Assembly: GCA_013368445.1 (NCBI GenBank)
Contig: JAACJO010000006.1
Span: 1,054,001 to 1,118,000 of the forward strand
DNA: 64,000 nt
Reading direction: 5' to 3'
Source: Leucocoprinus leucothites
Lineage: Eukaryota > Basidiomycota > Agaricomycetes > Agaricales > Agaricaceae
This document shows, piece by piece, positions 22,686-33,639 of the stretch; the first letter of the stretch is position 1; each line of letters begins with the position of its first letter. The notes under the pieces are model-generated. The model made no database searches. It saw only the letters and a program-made list of their open reading frames with translations, and had not been told where the DNA came from. Position numbers and translations under genes: made by a program.

Positions 22686-25178
22686 ATGGCCACTGACTTT
22701 GACGCGGGTATTAACTCCTCCAATGCCTGGACAGCGTCGCTGGATGATAGTGAAGACCAGCTTGTGGTAAAACAGGCGCGTGCGCTATATGCCTTCGATG
22801 GACAGGAAGAATTCCGCGAACTTAGGGGCGTCGCGCCAGGTGACGATCTCGAGATCATCAAAGAGGACCTTCCCGATGGTTGGAGTCTTGTCAGGACTGT
22901 AGCTGATGGTCAAATTGGCTTGTTACCTCGTTCATACTACACAGTGGGTGCACCATCATATTTCATTCACAAAACTCATCACAAGTCCAGTTCATTGCAG
23001 ACTTTGTCTCCCAACCACCCGAGGCACAAACTCAGCGTACTGCTATAACCCCACAAACAACAGGAGAATGGCTCGGTCCTCTCCAATCCCTGATTGACGG
23101 CATCTCCAGGCTCAACAGGTTCTCAAATTTTGTTACAAGCGGTGCTGAATCATGGCTGCTTAACGGCGCCCCTGAGCCGCCACAATCGTCTTCATCAACC
23201 GACAACCCTGATAACACCACCGTCTCCCACTTGAACGACGACGACGAAGATGAGTCGGGCTTGCACCTAGGAAACTCAGAAGCGGACCGGCACTTCATCG
23301 ACACAGGCCCATCCTGGAAATCCAAAATCCCACCATTCAAAATCCTCGTCCACTCCCCTTCCAAACGTACCTCTGTCCTCTCAGGCGCCTACACAATCTA
23401 CACCATCACCTCCCTCTTCTCTCCGTCAGACCCCTATACCCCACCCTACACCTCCCACCACAATCGTCTCCACTCAGACTTTATCCCCCGCTCCATGCGT
23501 CGATTCTCCCTCAACGGCATTTCCGAAGAGGGTGACAATATCCCCGAGGACGAAGAACACAGCGCTCAACCTAAGCCCCTACAACGCCTCACCGTCCACC
23601 GCCGCTTCTCTCACTTCCTCACCCTCCACACAATCCTCCTCCGCCGTCTCCCAGGCCTCGCCCTCCCTCCACTCCCACCAAAACAATACACTAACCGCTT
23701 CTCCTCCACCTTCATCGAGGCCCGGCGCGCTGACCTCGAACGCTATCTAACCACTCTCATCCGCCATCCTATCATCCGCTACACAGACATCCTCACATTC
23801 TTCCTCTCCTGCGAATCCGATACTCAGTTTCACGCCCTTTTACCCAAATTCAAAGCATTACCGCCTGTTGGGCCCCAGTTTTATGCAAAGGTGTATCATC
23901 CAGTGTTTAACCTGGATGTCGAGGATGCGAGAGAGGCAGGGGAAGGTTTCGAGGGGCATGTGAAGAGTGTGAAGAGGAGTGTGCAGGGGTTGAGAGGGTT
24001 GTTTGGTAGAGTTAGAGAGGCAAGAGTCGAGATGGCCAAGATGGAGAGAAGCTTGGGATATGCGATTTTGGGTATGATTACCCCGCCTCGTCAGGAGTTG
24101 GATGGTGTAGACGGCGAAGATGATGGTGAAGAAGGTGAAAGGGAAGGTGGCGAGTCAAGTGGGAGATCAAAGGGTAAAGGCAAGCAAGTCAAACGAAATC
24201 GAGGTATCGTTAACTCGTCTGGTGCTTGGTGCTGGCGCGAAGATTGTAAGGGTATGTGCCATTTCTCTTTCGAGATATCTTATTCAACACACACTCTCTC
24301 ATTCCAGAGTGCCTCCATCTCACGAAAGGCCTACAAAAGTTCAGTGATACTCTGCAATCCGTAGCCGATTTATACGATGATCACGTACGCCCTGAATTAC
24401 CCCGTCTTCCACGATCAACCACTAACTCGCAATGCTGGATAGGCCCGACGCACACAACTCGCAACGCACGAATCCCTCAAATCAATGGCTCACCCCGACA
24501 CAATCTACGCACCCGTCCTCGACACGCATAATGCAACACTATCACGATACCAATCTGCTCTAGCTGACTCTTCCAATGATTCTGTACGTATATCTCAAGG
24601 CCGTCTATCCAACACCTATTAATTTACCAACGTCTTTGAACCATAGGCAAAAGCCGATCTCGCTTCCCGATGCGAAACCGTGCTCAACACCACCATGTCT
24701 GAATTAGACATCTACCATACCCAGAAAGTCGAAGACTTTCACCGATTCGGCGTCGAACATCTCGACGGCGAAATTCAGTTATACGAGCAAGTACGTATCT
24801 TTGCTCGTCTCGTAGAGTAATAATCCCCCTCTCATATTTTGCACATAGATCCTCACCCGCCTCCGCACTGCACGCTCAATACTTACTTCTCCTCCCTCAC
24901 CCCCCGACTCTGAGCTACACACTACAAAGAGCGTCACACCATCTATATACGCACGCGACCTCTTCCCCTCCTCTCCCCTCCCTACCACCGCTACGTCAAC
25001 ATCAAGATTCTACCCATACAGCAACTCGAAACTCATAACAACCTCCCATAAGTTCATTCCGTCATCCTCGACAACGGGAGGAACGGTCCCAGGGATTGGA
25101 GAGGTACAGATCCCGGCTTTACCTATGCCTGCGCCGCATGTGTTTGATGGGATTGGTTGGAACGCTTCGTTAGTATAA
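22686..25178 (+). CDS. SH3-PX sorting nexin, SNX9-like
   Basis: Six exons in frame give 736 aa: 22686-22943, 22991-24251, 24308-24384, 24443-24583, 24647-24790, 24849-25178. An N-terminal SH3 domain (~27-95: QARALYAFDGQEEFRELRG, LPDGWSLVRT, GQIGLLPRSYY) is followed by a linker, a PX domain (~200-370: PPFKILVHSP, HRRFSHFLTLH, LPPLPPKQ) and a helical C-terminal half resembling a BAR/Vps5-type coiled coil. The order SH3-PX-BAR is that of SNX9/18/33, which couple phosphoinositide binding to actin and dynamin in endocytosis. The C-terminal ~80 residues are Ser/Thr/Pro-rich. Partial copies of this gene lie at 26.4 and 33.6 kb. Confidence 0.85.
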
Positions 25179-25328
25179 TAATTTGGATTTCCTAGATATG
25201 GTATGTAATGTATATGGGAGGTATACGTGCTGCTGCAGGATAATGATCCTGCCTTTATCTCGCGGCAGATAGATTGACATAACAAGTGACTAGATTTATA
25301 ACGGCATAAAACAGAAGCAATAAAACGA

Positions 25329-26370
25329 TTAGCGCAGCCGCCCCACACTTCGAAATCGTGCAATCAATTCCGCAGTAGGTTCCCTGTCACAGTTTGGGGC
25401 CCGTAACTCCCATGTCATGGTCTCGACTTTGGTTCCAGACGATAATTGACTTAAAGCCCCTGCCAATGAAGATATATTCAGCAAACCGAATAGTACGATT
25501 CGTATGTGTCTAAACATGGTTCAGCAATAACAGTAACTCCAAATCAAGGAACGACTTACCCAGCTATCACAGACATTCGAAAGAGTTACGAGCTGGGCTG
25601 GTTTCTCAACGACCATTTTCATGTGTGACAAAAGGCGATGATCTACGTCATCAGAGGGCTCTATGCGGGAAATCTCATTTGAGGAATCCTAGGAACTTAA
25701 GAGGTTAGCAATCAGAAGCCTGAAAAGCGAAAAAGTTCAGACCTGCTGATACACCCAAGGAATAAAACCATATATGAAGCATGGATATAGGGCACTGACG
25801 CTGATGTACCTGAAGTCTAGGTTTTGGATGAAGGAGAGAAGATAGGGCTCCGGTATATTTATGTCAATCATCCCAAGTAGCTGCCAATGCATGTCCGGAT
25901 CCCCGGCAAAGTGGAAAACTGCATCAGACATAGCTGCTTCATTTCCTTGTGATACCCACTTCAGATTTGGCAGAGGACCATGCTCATTGTGTTCACGATA
26001 GGAGTGGGCTTGGTCTGATCAGTCAAAGAAGTGAGTATCCATACAAACTGCAGACTGGCCCCCAGACTCACCAGCAGTATGGAAGTGGACTGAGTCAACC
26101 TCATGCCAAAAGAGGAGAGACTTAATCACCTCGACTCGTGCCTTTTGCTCAGAAATGTGGAACTTCTCCGAGTGTTGATGATCAAGGAGAAAGTCGTCAA
26201 AAGAGGCATGGTAGAGCTGAAGTTGTACTCTGCCAACATCTTCAGGAGCAGGAATGGAAATGATGGAATGGAGCTGGCAGAGGGCAGTATAGAATGTGGT
26301 TTGGTCAATGTCAAGGAAGTTGTGTAGAGCTTGTGCACAATTAAACTTCCTTTGCATCGGCATCTGGATA
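25329..26370 (-). pseudogene. 5'-truncated copy of the NACHT NTPase gene
   Basis: Matches the end of exon 3 and all of exons 4-6 of the intact NACHT gene at 30.2-32.6 kb, with the same donors and acceptors (for example the exon-3 donor near 26066). Recognisable shared blocks are FLLDHQHSEKFHISEQKA, SFIQNLDFRYIS, PWVYQQ and CDREPTAELIA. Homology stops abruptly at ~26370 just after ATGCCG, so the first ~440 residues, including the whole nucleotide-binding domain, are missing. It cannot be an NTPase; whether the remainder is transcribed is unknown. Confidence 0.8.
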
Positions 26371-26389
26371 CTAACTAGATCATTAACCT

Positions 26390-26890
26390 ACCCATGGCCA
26401 TCAAGCACTTTGACAGGGAAATCCAACTATATGAGCAAGTACATATCCTTATTCGTCTTGCCGAGTAATAGTTTTCCTCTCATGTTTTGTACATAGATCT
26501 TGGCCTGCCCCACCCCACCCATTCAATATTCAATCCTCCCTCCTCTCCATCACACCATCAATATACATAAACAAGCTCTTTCCCTCCTTCTCAGCCACCG
26601 CTATGTCAAGATCAAGATTCTACCCATATGGGAACTCAAAGCTCATCATGACATCTCACAAACTCATTCCCCCATCTGGGTTATGGGAGGAGGCATGGCC
26701 TTAGGAATCAGAGAGGCATGACTTTACCTATACCTGTGCTACATGTGTTTGATGTGCCAGTTGGAATGCTTCGTTAGTGTAATAACTTGGATTTTCCGAT
26801 ATGATATGTACAACATGTAAGATATATCTGTGTTACTGCAGGATAATAATCCTGCCTTTATCTCATGGCTGATACACTAACACAACAAGC
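26390..26890 (+). pseudogene. 3'-end fragment of the SNX9-like gene
   Basis: Aligns by eye with 24770-25275, including the last intron, the final exon and the 3' flank. QLYEQ followed by GTACATAT matches QLYEQ followed by GTACGTAT, and TTCTACCCATATGGGAACTC matches TTCTACCCATACAGCAACTC. The final exon is frameshifted and shortened. It begins directly next to the truncation point of the preceding NACHT fragment. Confidence 0.8.
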
Positions 26891-27084
26891 GACAATGTTT
26901 TGTGGGGATTGGTTGGTAGCTATGCTTAAGAAGTTGGCAACTGGTTGATCTATTGAGTTTTCCAATAATATTAATAATCATTTTTTAGTCTCTTATTACC
27001 ACCACCATCATTCTATAATCTACACTTATTTATTGGCCTACCACACAGCCCTTTCAAGCTAGCTGAGAGCCTCCCTCCATAATT

Positions 27085-27160
27085 TTATACAGGTAAAAAA
27101 CAGGAACAATAAATCAATTATTGCTGTGAACATCAAAATTCTGCGATCAACATCAGGAAA
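27085..27160 (-). pseudogene. Third, very short NACHT 3'-end fragment
   Basis: The plus-strand sequence around 27100-27155 (AACAATAAATCAATTA, then TGAACATCAAAATTCTGCGATCAAC) matches 30165-30220, the stop codon and last codons of the intact NACHT gene, with a few transitions. The match fades after ~75 bp. Confidence 0.65.
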
Positions 27161-27619
27161 TCCCTCTCTGGCTTATTACTGGCAGTAAGGGGGAATTTCC
27201 CTAGAAATGTGTTGGATAACCATCAAAAAGCCTGGATCAGTGGGATTTCCAGGATAAGTGGGATTTTCCAAATAAGTGAAGTACTCCATTTATTGAGACT
27301 TACCTTATTGGTATCATTCTCAATTCACATACATAAGTTGGAATAAGGCTGATGAGCCATAGCATAAATGAGGCATAAATTGGTCAGGATCAGCAATTTT
27401 CACACAAATATTCAGTGGTAGTCAGGTTTTGCATCATATTGTCAAATATAAAAATACAAAGCTATTACAAATTGTACAGTACTCGTAAAGCAAAACAAAA
27501 ATAAAAAAAATGGGCTATCAGATAGAGGGACCAGGCCGAAGACCAACAGGGGATCATCTTGCCTGTAATAATGTGATCACTGGGGAATTTACTCCTGCAG
27601 GAAACATGAGCACATAGCA

Positions 27620-28990
27620 AGTAAAAATTCAAAGAAGGCTCACCTGATCACCTTGTAAAACCTTGACAGAATACTATGGAAGGGTCCTGGGTACCTGCTC
27701 TTAATATTGTTAAGGTATATCACATGTGTCTCATAGTATGAGCAGAAGCACTCTCCTGTGAAATCTGTGCTAAGGAAGTCCCCTGACTCCCACATCTTCA
27801 GCACAGCATAGACCTATGAATACACAATAATCACAGCAAGTCAGTAAGATTACCAAGTGATCAGTAAAAAACTTACAGCAGTAGCAGAGATAGCCACAAG
27901 GGAAATCAGGGCCTCTCACTCTGTACTATCTGCCAAGGAAGAGGTGTAGTGCTCTTCAAAGCAGGATCCAGTAGCATTTGGTAAAGAGAACCAGGCATGG
28001 TGGGCCATCTTGATGAGTGCCAGATTCAAGTAAATGTTGCTAGCATCAACAATCCATGCCATCTACCAATGTAGAGACAGTTAGAGGATATACCACAGAG
28101 CAAGGAGCAGAGGTCACTTACCTTGCCAAGTTTGTCAACACCCCAGTGCCCTGAAAAGACAAAGAGGTTTCCTGTAAGCAGGAGCCTCACTTGTTCCACA
28201 CAATGCACATCTTCTCCCAGCAAGAAATGTGCAAAGTGAACTATGGCCATGCTATGCATGAGGTTGCATGCATGGGAAGTATGGTCCATAGCCTAGCAAG
28301 GGGATGTATCATATCATTAGTCAGTGAGGGCAGTGCATTAGGAATGACACTTACAAAGTCAGCGATAGCAAAGCGGTATTCCAAGTCTTCATCAATATGA
28401 CACTTGAGCATTTGATGGCTTTCACTGTTGGGGTTCTCCTCCATATACAGGGCAGCAGCCTCCAGTGCTATGGATGAATGAAAAAGATTCTTGTTCTTGA
28501 ATTCAGTGAATGCGTGCTCAGTGACAATCTTCCATTCGCAAGTATCAATCATGCAGGAGAGGAGAGCATGGATAAGGAATGGCTGAGCTTTGATACCCCT
28601 GCCCTTGATAATGAGGTAGCTGGGCCACTCAGTAGGAGGAGTATTTGATGCAACAGATGACCTTGTGTCATCAAAGGCAAGAACTTTGGGGTGCTGAAAG
28701 GATCAAGCATGTGAGTGCATTGTAGGGTAAGATCAACAGACTTACCTCTTTGTTGAAATTTGCACTGTGCTTTGAAGTCTATGGATACCATGCTCAGTAG
28801 AATAATAAGCTAGATGAGCAAGCACCTACCATTTTCCCTTGTCCTCTTTGAGGCATCTTTGTGGGAGTGGGGGTTTCCAGCTTGGGCTCCCCTTCATCTT
28901 CATTAGCAGCTGTGATATCTGGTTTAGAGGTGGGAGGAGTGCTCACACAGGGAGATGCACAGCTAGCATGGCAATGAGGGGAGAGGACAT
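27620..28990 (-). pseudogene. Decayed multi-exon gene of unknown family
   Basis: Minus-strand exons can be followed through plausible short introns. An N-terminal Pro/Thr-rich part (TPPTSKPDITAANEDEGEPK) leads to WKIVTEHAFTEFKNKNLFHS, EENPNSESHQMLKCHIDEDL, HSMAIVHFAHFLLGEDVHC, GHWGVDKLGK, MAWIVDASNIYLNLALIKMA and YETHVIYLNNIKSRYPGPF. The pattern reminds me of an uncharacterised, expanded basidiomycete family (DUF6532-like), but that is memory only. An in-frame TGA at 27916-27918 interrupts the exon after SLADSTE, so the copy is probably non-functional. Confidence 0.5.
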
Positions 28991-29144
28991 TGAATGGAAT
29001 ATCGATATTGAACAGATTCTTAGCTTGAGCCTGTATATTTCTGAGTCAAGGTTTCTGGGAAGAAATTACTTAGTATATATTGAGTACACAAGTGAAAAAC
29101 CTACATATTACTCTATGGATATCATATACTGTTATACTACATAT

Positions 29145-29743
29145 TGTGGAATATGATAAGACATAATGATCAAATCATAACTATAAGTGTTAATCTGTGA
29201 TAAGATCAATCCTAGAATAGTCTGAGAGCAATCATTGGAATGGTTCTCATGCTCACTAAGCACAAGCCCATAGGGTGTTTTGTTAGAGTGTCTAGTACTT
29301 TCACAACACCTGAATTGTGGCCCACATTGTTATAGTGACACTGGCCTGGTCCTAAGCTGGCACGATAAGTATCAGGTTGATCTTATCAAAGGGGACTCCT
29401 TCTCAGTAAGCGACAAAGTTGTTTACTAAGTCAGAGTTATAATATGGTGATTATAATAGTAAAGACTTTAGTAATTGAGATCTTAGAGCTTAAGTTCAAT
29501 TCAACTTTGTATAGATAAAGGCTCGTATTGAGTCTCCACCTAACCAAGTAGAAATGATGTTTCTCCTTGGTAGATGTTGATGACTTATATACAATACAAG
29601 TCTGTATCTATTATTAACTAGGGCTAAGGGCTTCTAATGAAAGAAGAGAAGCGTACAGCTTCCTTAATGCTAATTAAACTATATAAGATGTGATCTGTCA
29701 AAGAAGCTTTAGAAGTTCTTCTTTGATCATCTGATCAATCACA
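29145..29743. mobile_element. Possible solo LTR remnant
   Basis: A ~600-bp AT-rich block begins TGTGGAATATGATAAG and ends CTGATCAATCACA, the TG...CA form of Ty1/copia-type LTRs. No coding domains, primer-binding site or clear 5-bp target duplication could be confirmed, so the call rests on terminal bases and composition only. Confidence 0.3.
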
Positions 29744-30182
29744 AGGTAAGTCCAAATATAGCGCAGCTATATTTAATAATCATATATCATCAAAAGGTAA
29801 ACAAAACCAAACAAGTTATAACTAGACAAAGTAAATGAGTCAAAACAAACTAGAAAATACAAGAACAAATAAGATGAAAATATAATTGCGATATTACTTA
29901 AGTAAAGCTAATATTGACTTTGTATTGTAGATGGAACAAATGCTAGATATAATCAATATATATAACACACATGCCATTATGCCTGGGTACTCATGGGCCT
30001 GCTGGTGTAGTGTGGCTGCACTAGCAAACTTGCTGGCCCCATGTGAGTCAATACATTGTATAACTTTGCTGGACCATGGCAGTCAATACAATGTAAGTGG
30101 ACTCCCTGCTCATAGTTGATCCATTAGTACAAGAAGTGACTAGGTTTTGTACAGATATAAAACAGAAACAATAAATCAATTA

Positions 30183-32594
30183 CTACCATGAACGTCGAAA
30201 TTCTGCAATCAACTCTGGAGTAGGCTCCCTATCACAGTTTAGGGCTCGGAACTCAATATCATCATCCCGACTTTGGTTCCAAATGATAATTGACTTGGAA
30301 CCCCTGCCAATGAAGAAATATTCAGCAAACGGGACATTACGACTCTGATCACTCTGAATATAGTTCAATAACAGGAGTTGCTCTGAATCAAGGCATGACT
30401 TACCCAGCTATCATAGACATTTGGAAGAGTTACAGACTGAGCAGGTACTTCAATGACCATCTTCATGTATGACAAAAGACAATGATCTATGTCATCACAG
30501 GTTTCTGTGCGTAAAAACCCACTTGAGTGATCCTGAAACTAGAGAGTTAGCAATGGGAGCCAGAAAGTGAAAAAAGACCCAAACCTGCTGGTATACCCAA
30601 GGAAGAAAAAGACCAAGAAAGAGTTCAGGTAAGCAGCCAAGATTGATGTACCTGAAGTCCATATTATGAATGAAGGAGAGAAGATCAGGTTCCAGCATAG
30701 TTTCATCCAGTGCTTCAAATAGATCAAAACATATGAACAGATCCCCTGCATAATCTAGAATCTCCCCGGACATGACTGCCTTATGTCTTTGTGATACCCA
30801 CGTCAGATTTGGCAGAGGCTCATGCTCACTGTCATGACCATCATTGAAGCGGACCAGCCCTAGTCAAATCAAACGATGAGTATCTTCGCAAATTACAGGT
30901 TAGCCGTCGGACTCACCAGGAGTAGCGTGGAAGTGGACTGAGTCAAACTCGTGCCAAAAGAGGATGGACTTGATCACCTCAACTAGTGCCTTTTGCCTGG
31001 AAATGTAGAACTTCCCCGAACGCTGATGATCAAGGAGGAAGTCCTCGAAAGAGGTGTGATAAAACTCAAGCGGAGTTTCACCAGCATCTTTGGGAGCAGG
31101 GATGGAAATGACAGAATGGAGCTGACGGAGGGCAGCATAGAATGTAACCTGGTCAATCCTAAAGAAGTTGCATAGGGCCTGTGTAGATCCAAGCTTATGG
31201 CGCCACGGCATGTGGATAAAGACTGCGAGGATATGCCACGTTGTCGGAAATATGGTCTCGGGCACTTCCTCCAAGATGCGAGTGTAAAATGAATCAAGGG
31301 CGTGCAGACGACCAGCAGTTGATGCTCCCTCGAGACCTTTCAGGAAGGACAGAAGTGAACTAAGGCGACGAACAGGATCAGCAGATTCTGCAATTTCCTT
31401 CAGAACAGCCGAGCCGAAGACAAAAAGCCCATTGACAGCGCGCTCGACAATATTGAATTCATATTCAGACGGCCACTCTGACGGAACTGCACTGCGGTTC
31501 TTCGCTCTTATCTCAGCAAGTCCTCCGCGCAGAAAACGTTTGACGTCCTCAACGCAATCAGCGTCAATCACAAGCTCCTCACGTCCGCATTCCACAACCT
31601 CAGCAAATGCATACTGGAGATGCTCCTCAGGCCGGCTGCAGATAAGCCATACAATCGGGAGGTCCTTGTGAACACGGACAGCATCAGCGATTAGCTCAAT
31701 CAGTTCACATTGAGCGCTCTTGGTTTCACATTCATCAAGACCATCGAGGACAACGAGGAAAGGGCCCAGAGAAGCATCGCGCCGATGTCGATGACTGGCC
31801 TGTATCGTGAGGAAGGGATGGATGATGAGCTGTTTGAATTGGACAGGAGGGGATTTATCGAGTAGCTGAGGATCATTGGTGAGCTGAGATGTGAGAGCGG
31901 ATTTGTAGGCAGGACAGTGCAACGCAAGTTGGTATGCGATGGAAGGAATGACGGTCCTGTACTTGTTCCAGCCGCGTGGACGGGAGAAAAAATATCCGCC
32001 ACCATAATAATTTCTGGCTTCGCATTCTTGTGCAAATGTCTGAGCGACAGCCGATTTACCAGTGCCAGCGGACCCACGGAGCCAGGTCATGTTGAACCGG
32101 CGGTTGGGGTTCTGAAGGGACTCAAGAAGCTTTGTTCTAATCTGAATGCGCGTGCCTTCATCGCATGAGGGAGGTGGGTATCGATCGCTTGAGTCCTTGT
32201 CTGCTCGTGGCTCCGTATACGGCTTGAGTGTCTGGAGTACTGGCAATGTCGGGTCAGATGTCTACTAGACACTTGATCAAACTATCATTTCTACCTGATT
32301 CCCCGTTTGTATTCGAGATCATGGTCTCGATCATCACTGGATTTTTAAGGGTGAAGTGATGGGCACTATTGAAGGCTCCGTAGTATGAATGTTCACCGGC
32401 ACCCAAGCCTACATTATCACGTATCAACGTTCAATATTGAAGGCTGATTGTCTCCTACATAAATCAGACTAACCGTGTAAGTCTTGGTGCAAAGAGCCAT
32501 ATGCTCTCAAGTTGGGTTGCTTGATCTTTGACCTACGGGTTCGAAACCCTCGATAGCGACTCGTGAGGGAACCAATAAATGAGTCAAGTGACAT
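30183..32594 (-). CDS. NACHT-domain STAND NTPase (short NLR-like)
   Basis: Six exons in frame give 710 aa: 32594-32474, 32408-32295, 32239-30917, 30859-30585, 30532-30404, 30353-30183. The N-terminal ~75 residues include the fungal-NLR style linker AFNSAHHFTLKNPV. The NACHT domain starts at ~115: P-loop WLRGSAGTGKSAVAQ, GYFFSRPRGWNKYR, Walker B FLVVLDGLDECE, VWLICSRPEEH. A winged-helix-like part (WHILAVFIHMPW, FYHTSFEDFLLDH) follows. There are no WD40, ankyrin or TPR repeats; the C-terminal ~190 residues are unclassified. Related fungal proteins act in non-self recognition or regulated cell death, but no effector domain is recognisable. Neighbouring partial copies show this locus is being reshuffled. 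Confidence 0.88.
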
Positions 32595-33639
32595 AGTGGA
32601 TGTTTAGCAAGGGCTGAGCACCGTAGGTCGAGGGACGCTGAGGATCGGACGTGTGGGAAGGAGTAACCACATTGTTGGCCTTGCTGCAGCATTGCAGTAC
32701 AAGCTGATTGCCTGATATAGTCTGATGATCAACTTGTAAGCGAGGCAAGAGAAGGCGCGAACCAAGCCAACGGTTGGTTCGTCAATCAGTATGCGTTGTC
32801 AGTCCATTACGAAGATGCCCCCATCTAATACCGCTCCCCAGCTCCTGGCTCTGTAGCTCTGGAGCGCTAATCCAGTCAACCCATGCCCAGGTTTATCATG
32901 TGGCCAGTCAACTTCCCGCTGCATAAATAGGCACTAGCGAAGGAAATACAGTGGCCCTCAAACATTTGTATTTCGAAATGTGTCAGAATGGGGAGGTTCG
33001 ACTTAGCTGCGGTTCAACCGTTCAAGGATAGAGAGGGGACAACTTGAAAATAAATGAACTTCGGCATTCCTGATCTCGGTCAGAGAGGCCTCAAAATTTG
33101 ATCATTGACAGTAGTCACTGAATCGAACGGCTCCGACAGAGGCATTCGTCCTCAACAACGCAAACAGTGTCGTTCTAGGACATGGGGGACTGACTGGTTA
33201 TACAGTATGCTCGTGTCCTCTGTGTGTTCAATGGATAGGAATTGAGGGACATGACGTCGGGTAACAATCTCTAGGAGGATCTTCACTGCGCCCGCCGATG
33301 ACGGGTCGTCAGGATTGCTACCCATGCTATGCATAGCGTTTAGTGAGTTTACCATATCTGCCTAATCAATAAACTTATATATCGTACTAGTTTATTGCGG
33401 ATTTCATCTCCAAACTATCTGGACCCCGGTGAGGAAGAATTTCCAATACCAGCTCAACGCACCAACATACCGCTTCAAACCATTATTTCCAATCCCTCCT
33501 TGTTGACATATTCAAGGCCCATTGACACTGAATCCTTACTGCTCAATAATGACTATGTCGAAGGCAGATCCTCACCGGTAGATACACCTCAAGAAGCTCA
33601 ACCCAGACACCTCTGAAACCAACAAACATTCATTACTGC
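32595..33639. other. Intergenic upstream of the NACHT gene
   Basis: Presumed NACHT promoter region. A plus-strand frame at 33395-33616 (73 codons) is Pro/Ser-rich and could be an unaligned piece of the adjoining SNX9-like fragment, but I could not match it. Nothing else is recognisable. Confidence 0.4.

Larger units (their letters stand above)
26891..30182. other. AT-rich accessory segment inserted in the duplicated cassette
   Basis: Base composition shifts visibly to AT-rich from ~26900 to ~30130. In the intact cassette the SNX9-like 3' flank (ACAAGTGACTAG near 25280) runs directly into the NACHT 3' end. Here the same flank stops at ~26895 (ACAAGCGACA) and resumes at ~30130 (AGAAGTGACTAG), so ~3.2 kb has been inserted. 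Inside are a NACHT tail scrap, a decayed gene and a possible LTR remnant, listed separately. The rest shows nothing recognisable. Confidence 0.6.

Noticed and set aside
28839..29156. 105-codon plus-strand frame
   Set aside because: Overlaps minus-strand exons of the decayed gene and ends in AT-rich noncoding sequence; no motif.
32500..32600. TTTCGAACCC, a tRNA B-box-like string
   Set aside because: No A-box, acceptor stem or cloverleaf can be built; it lies in the first coding exon of the NACHT gene.
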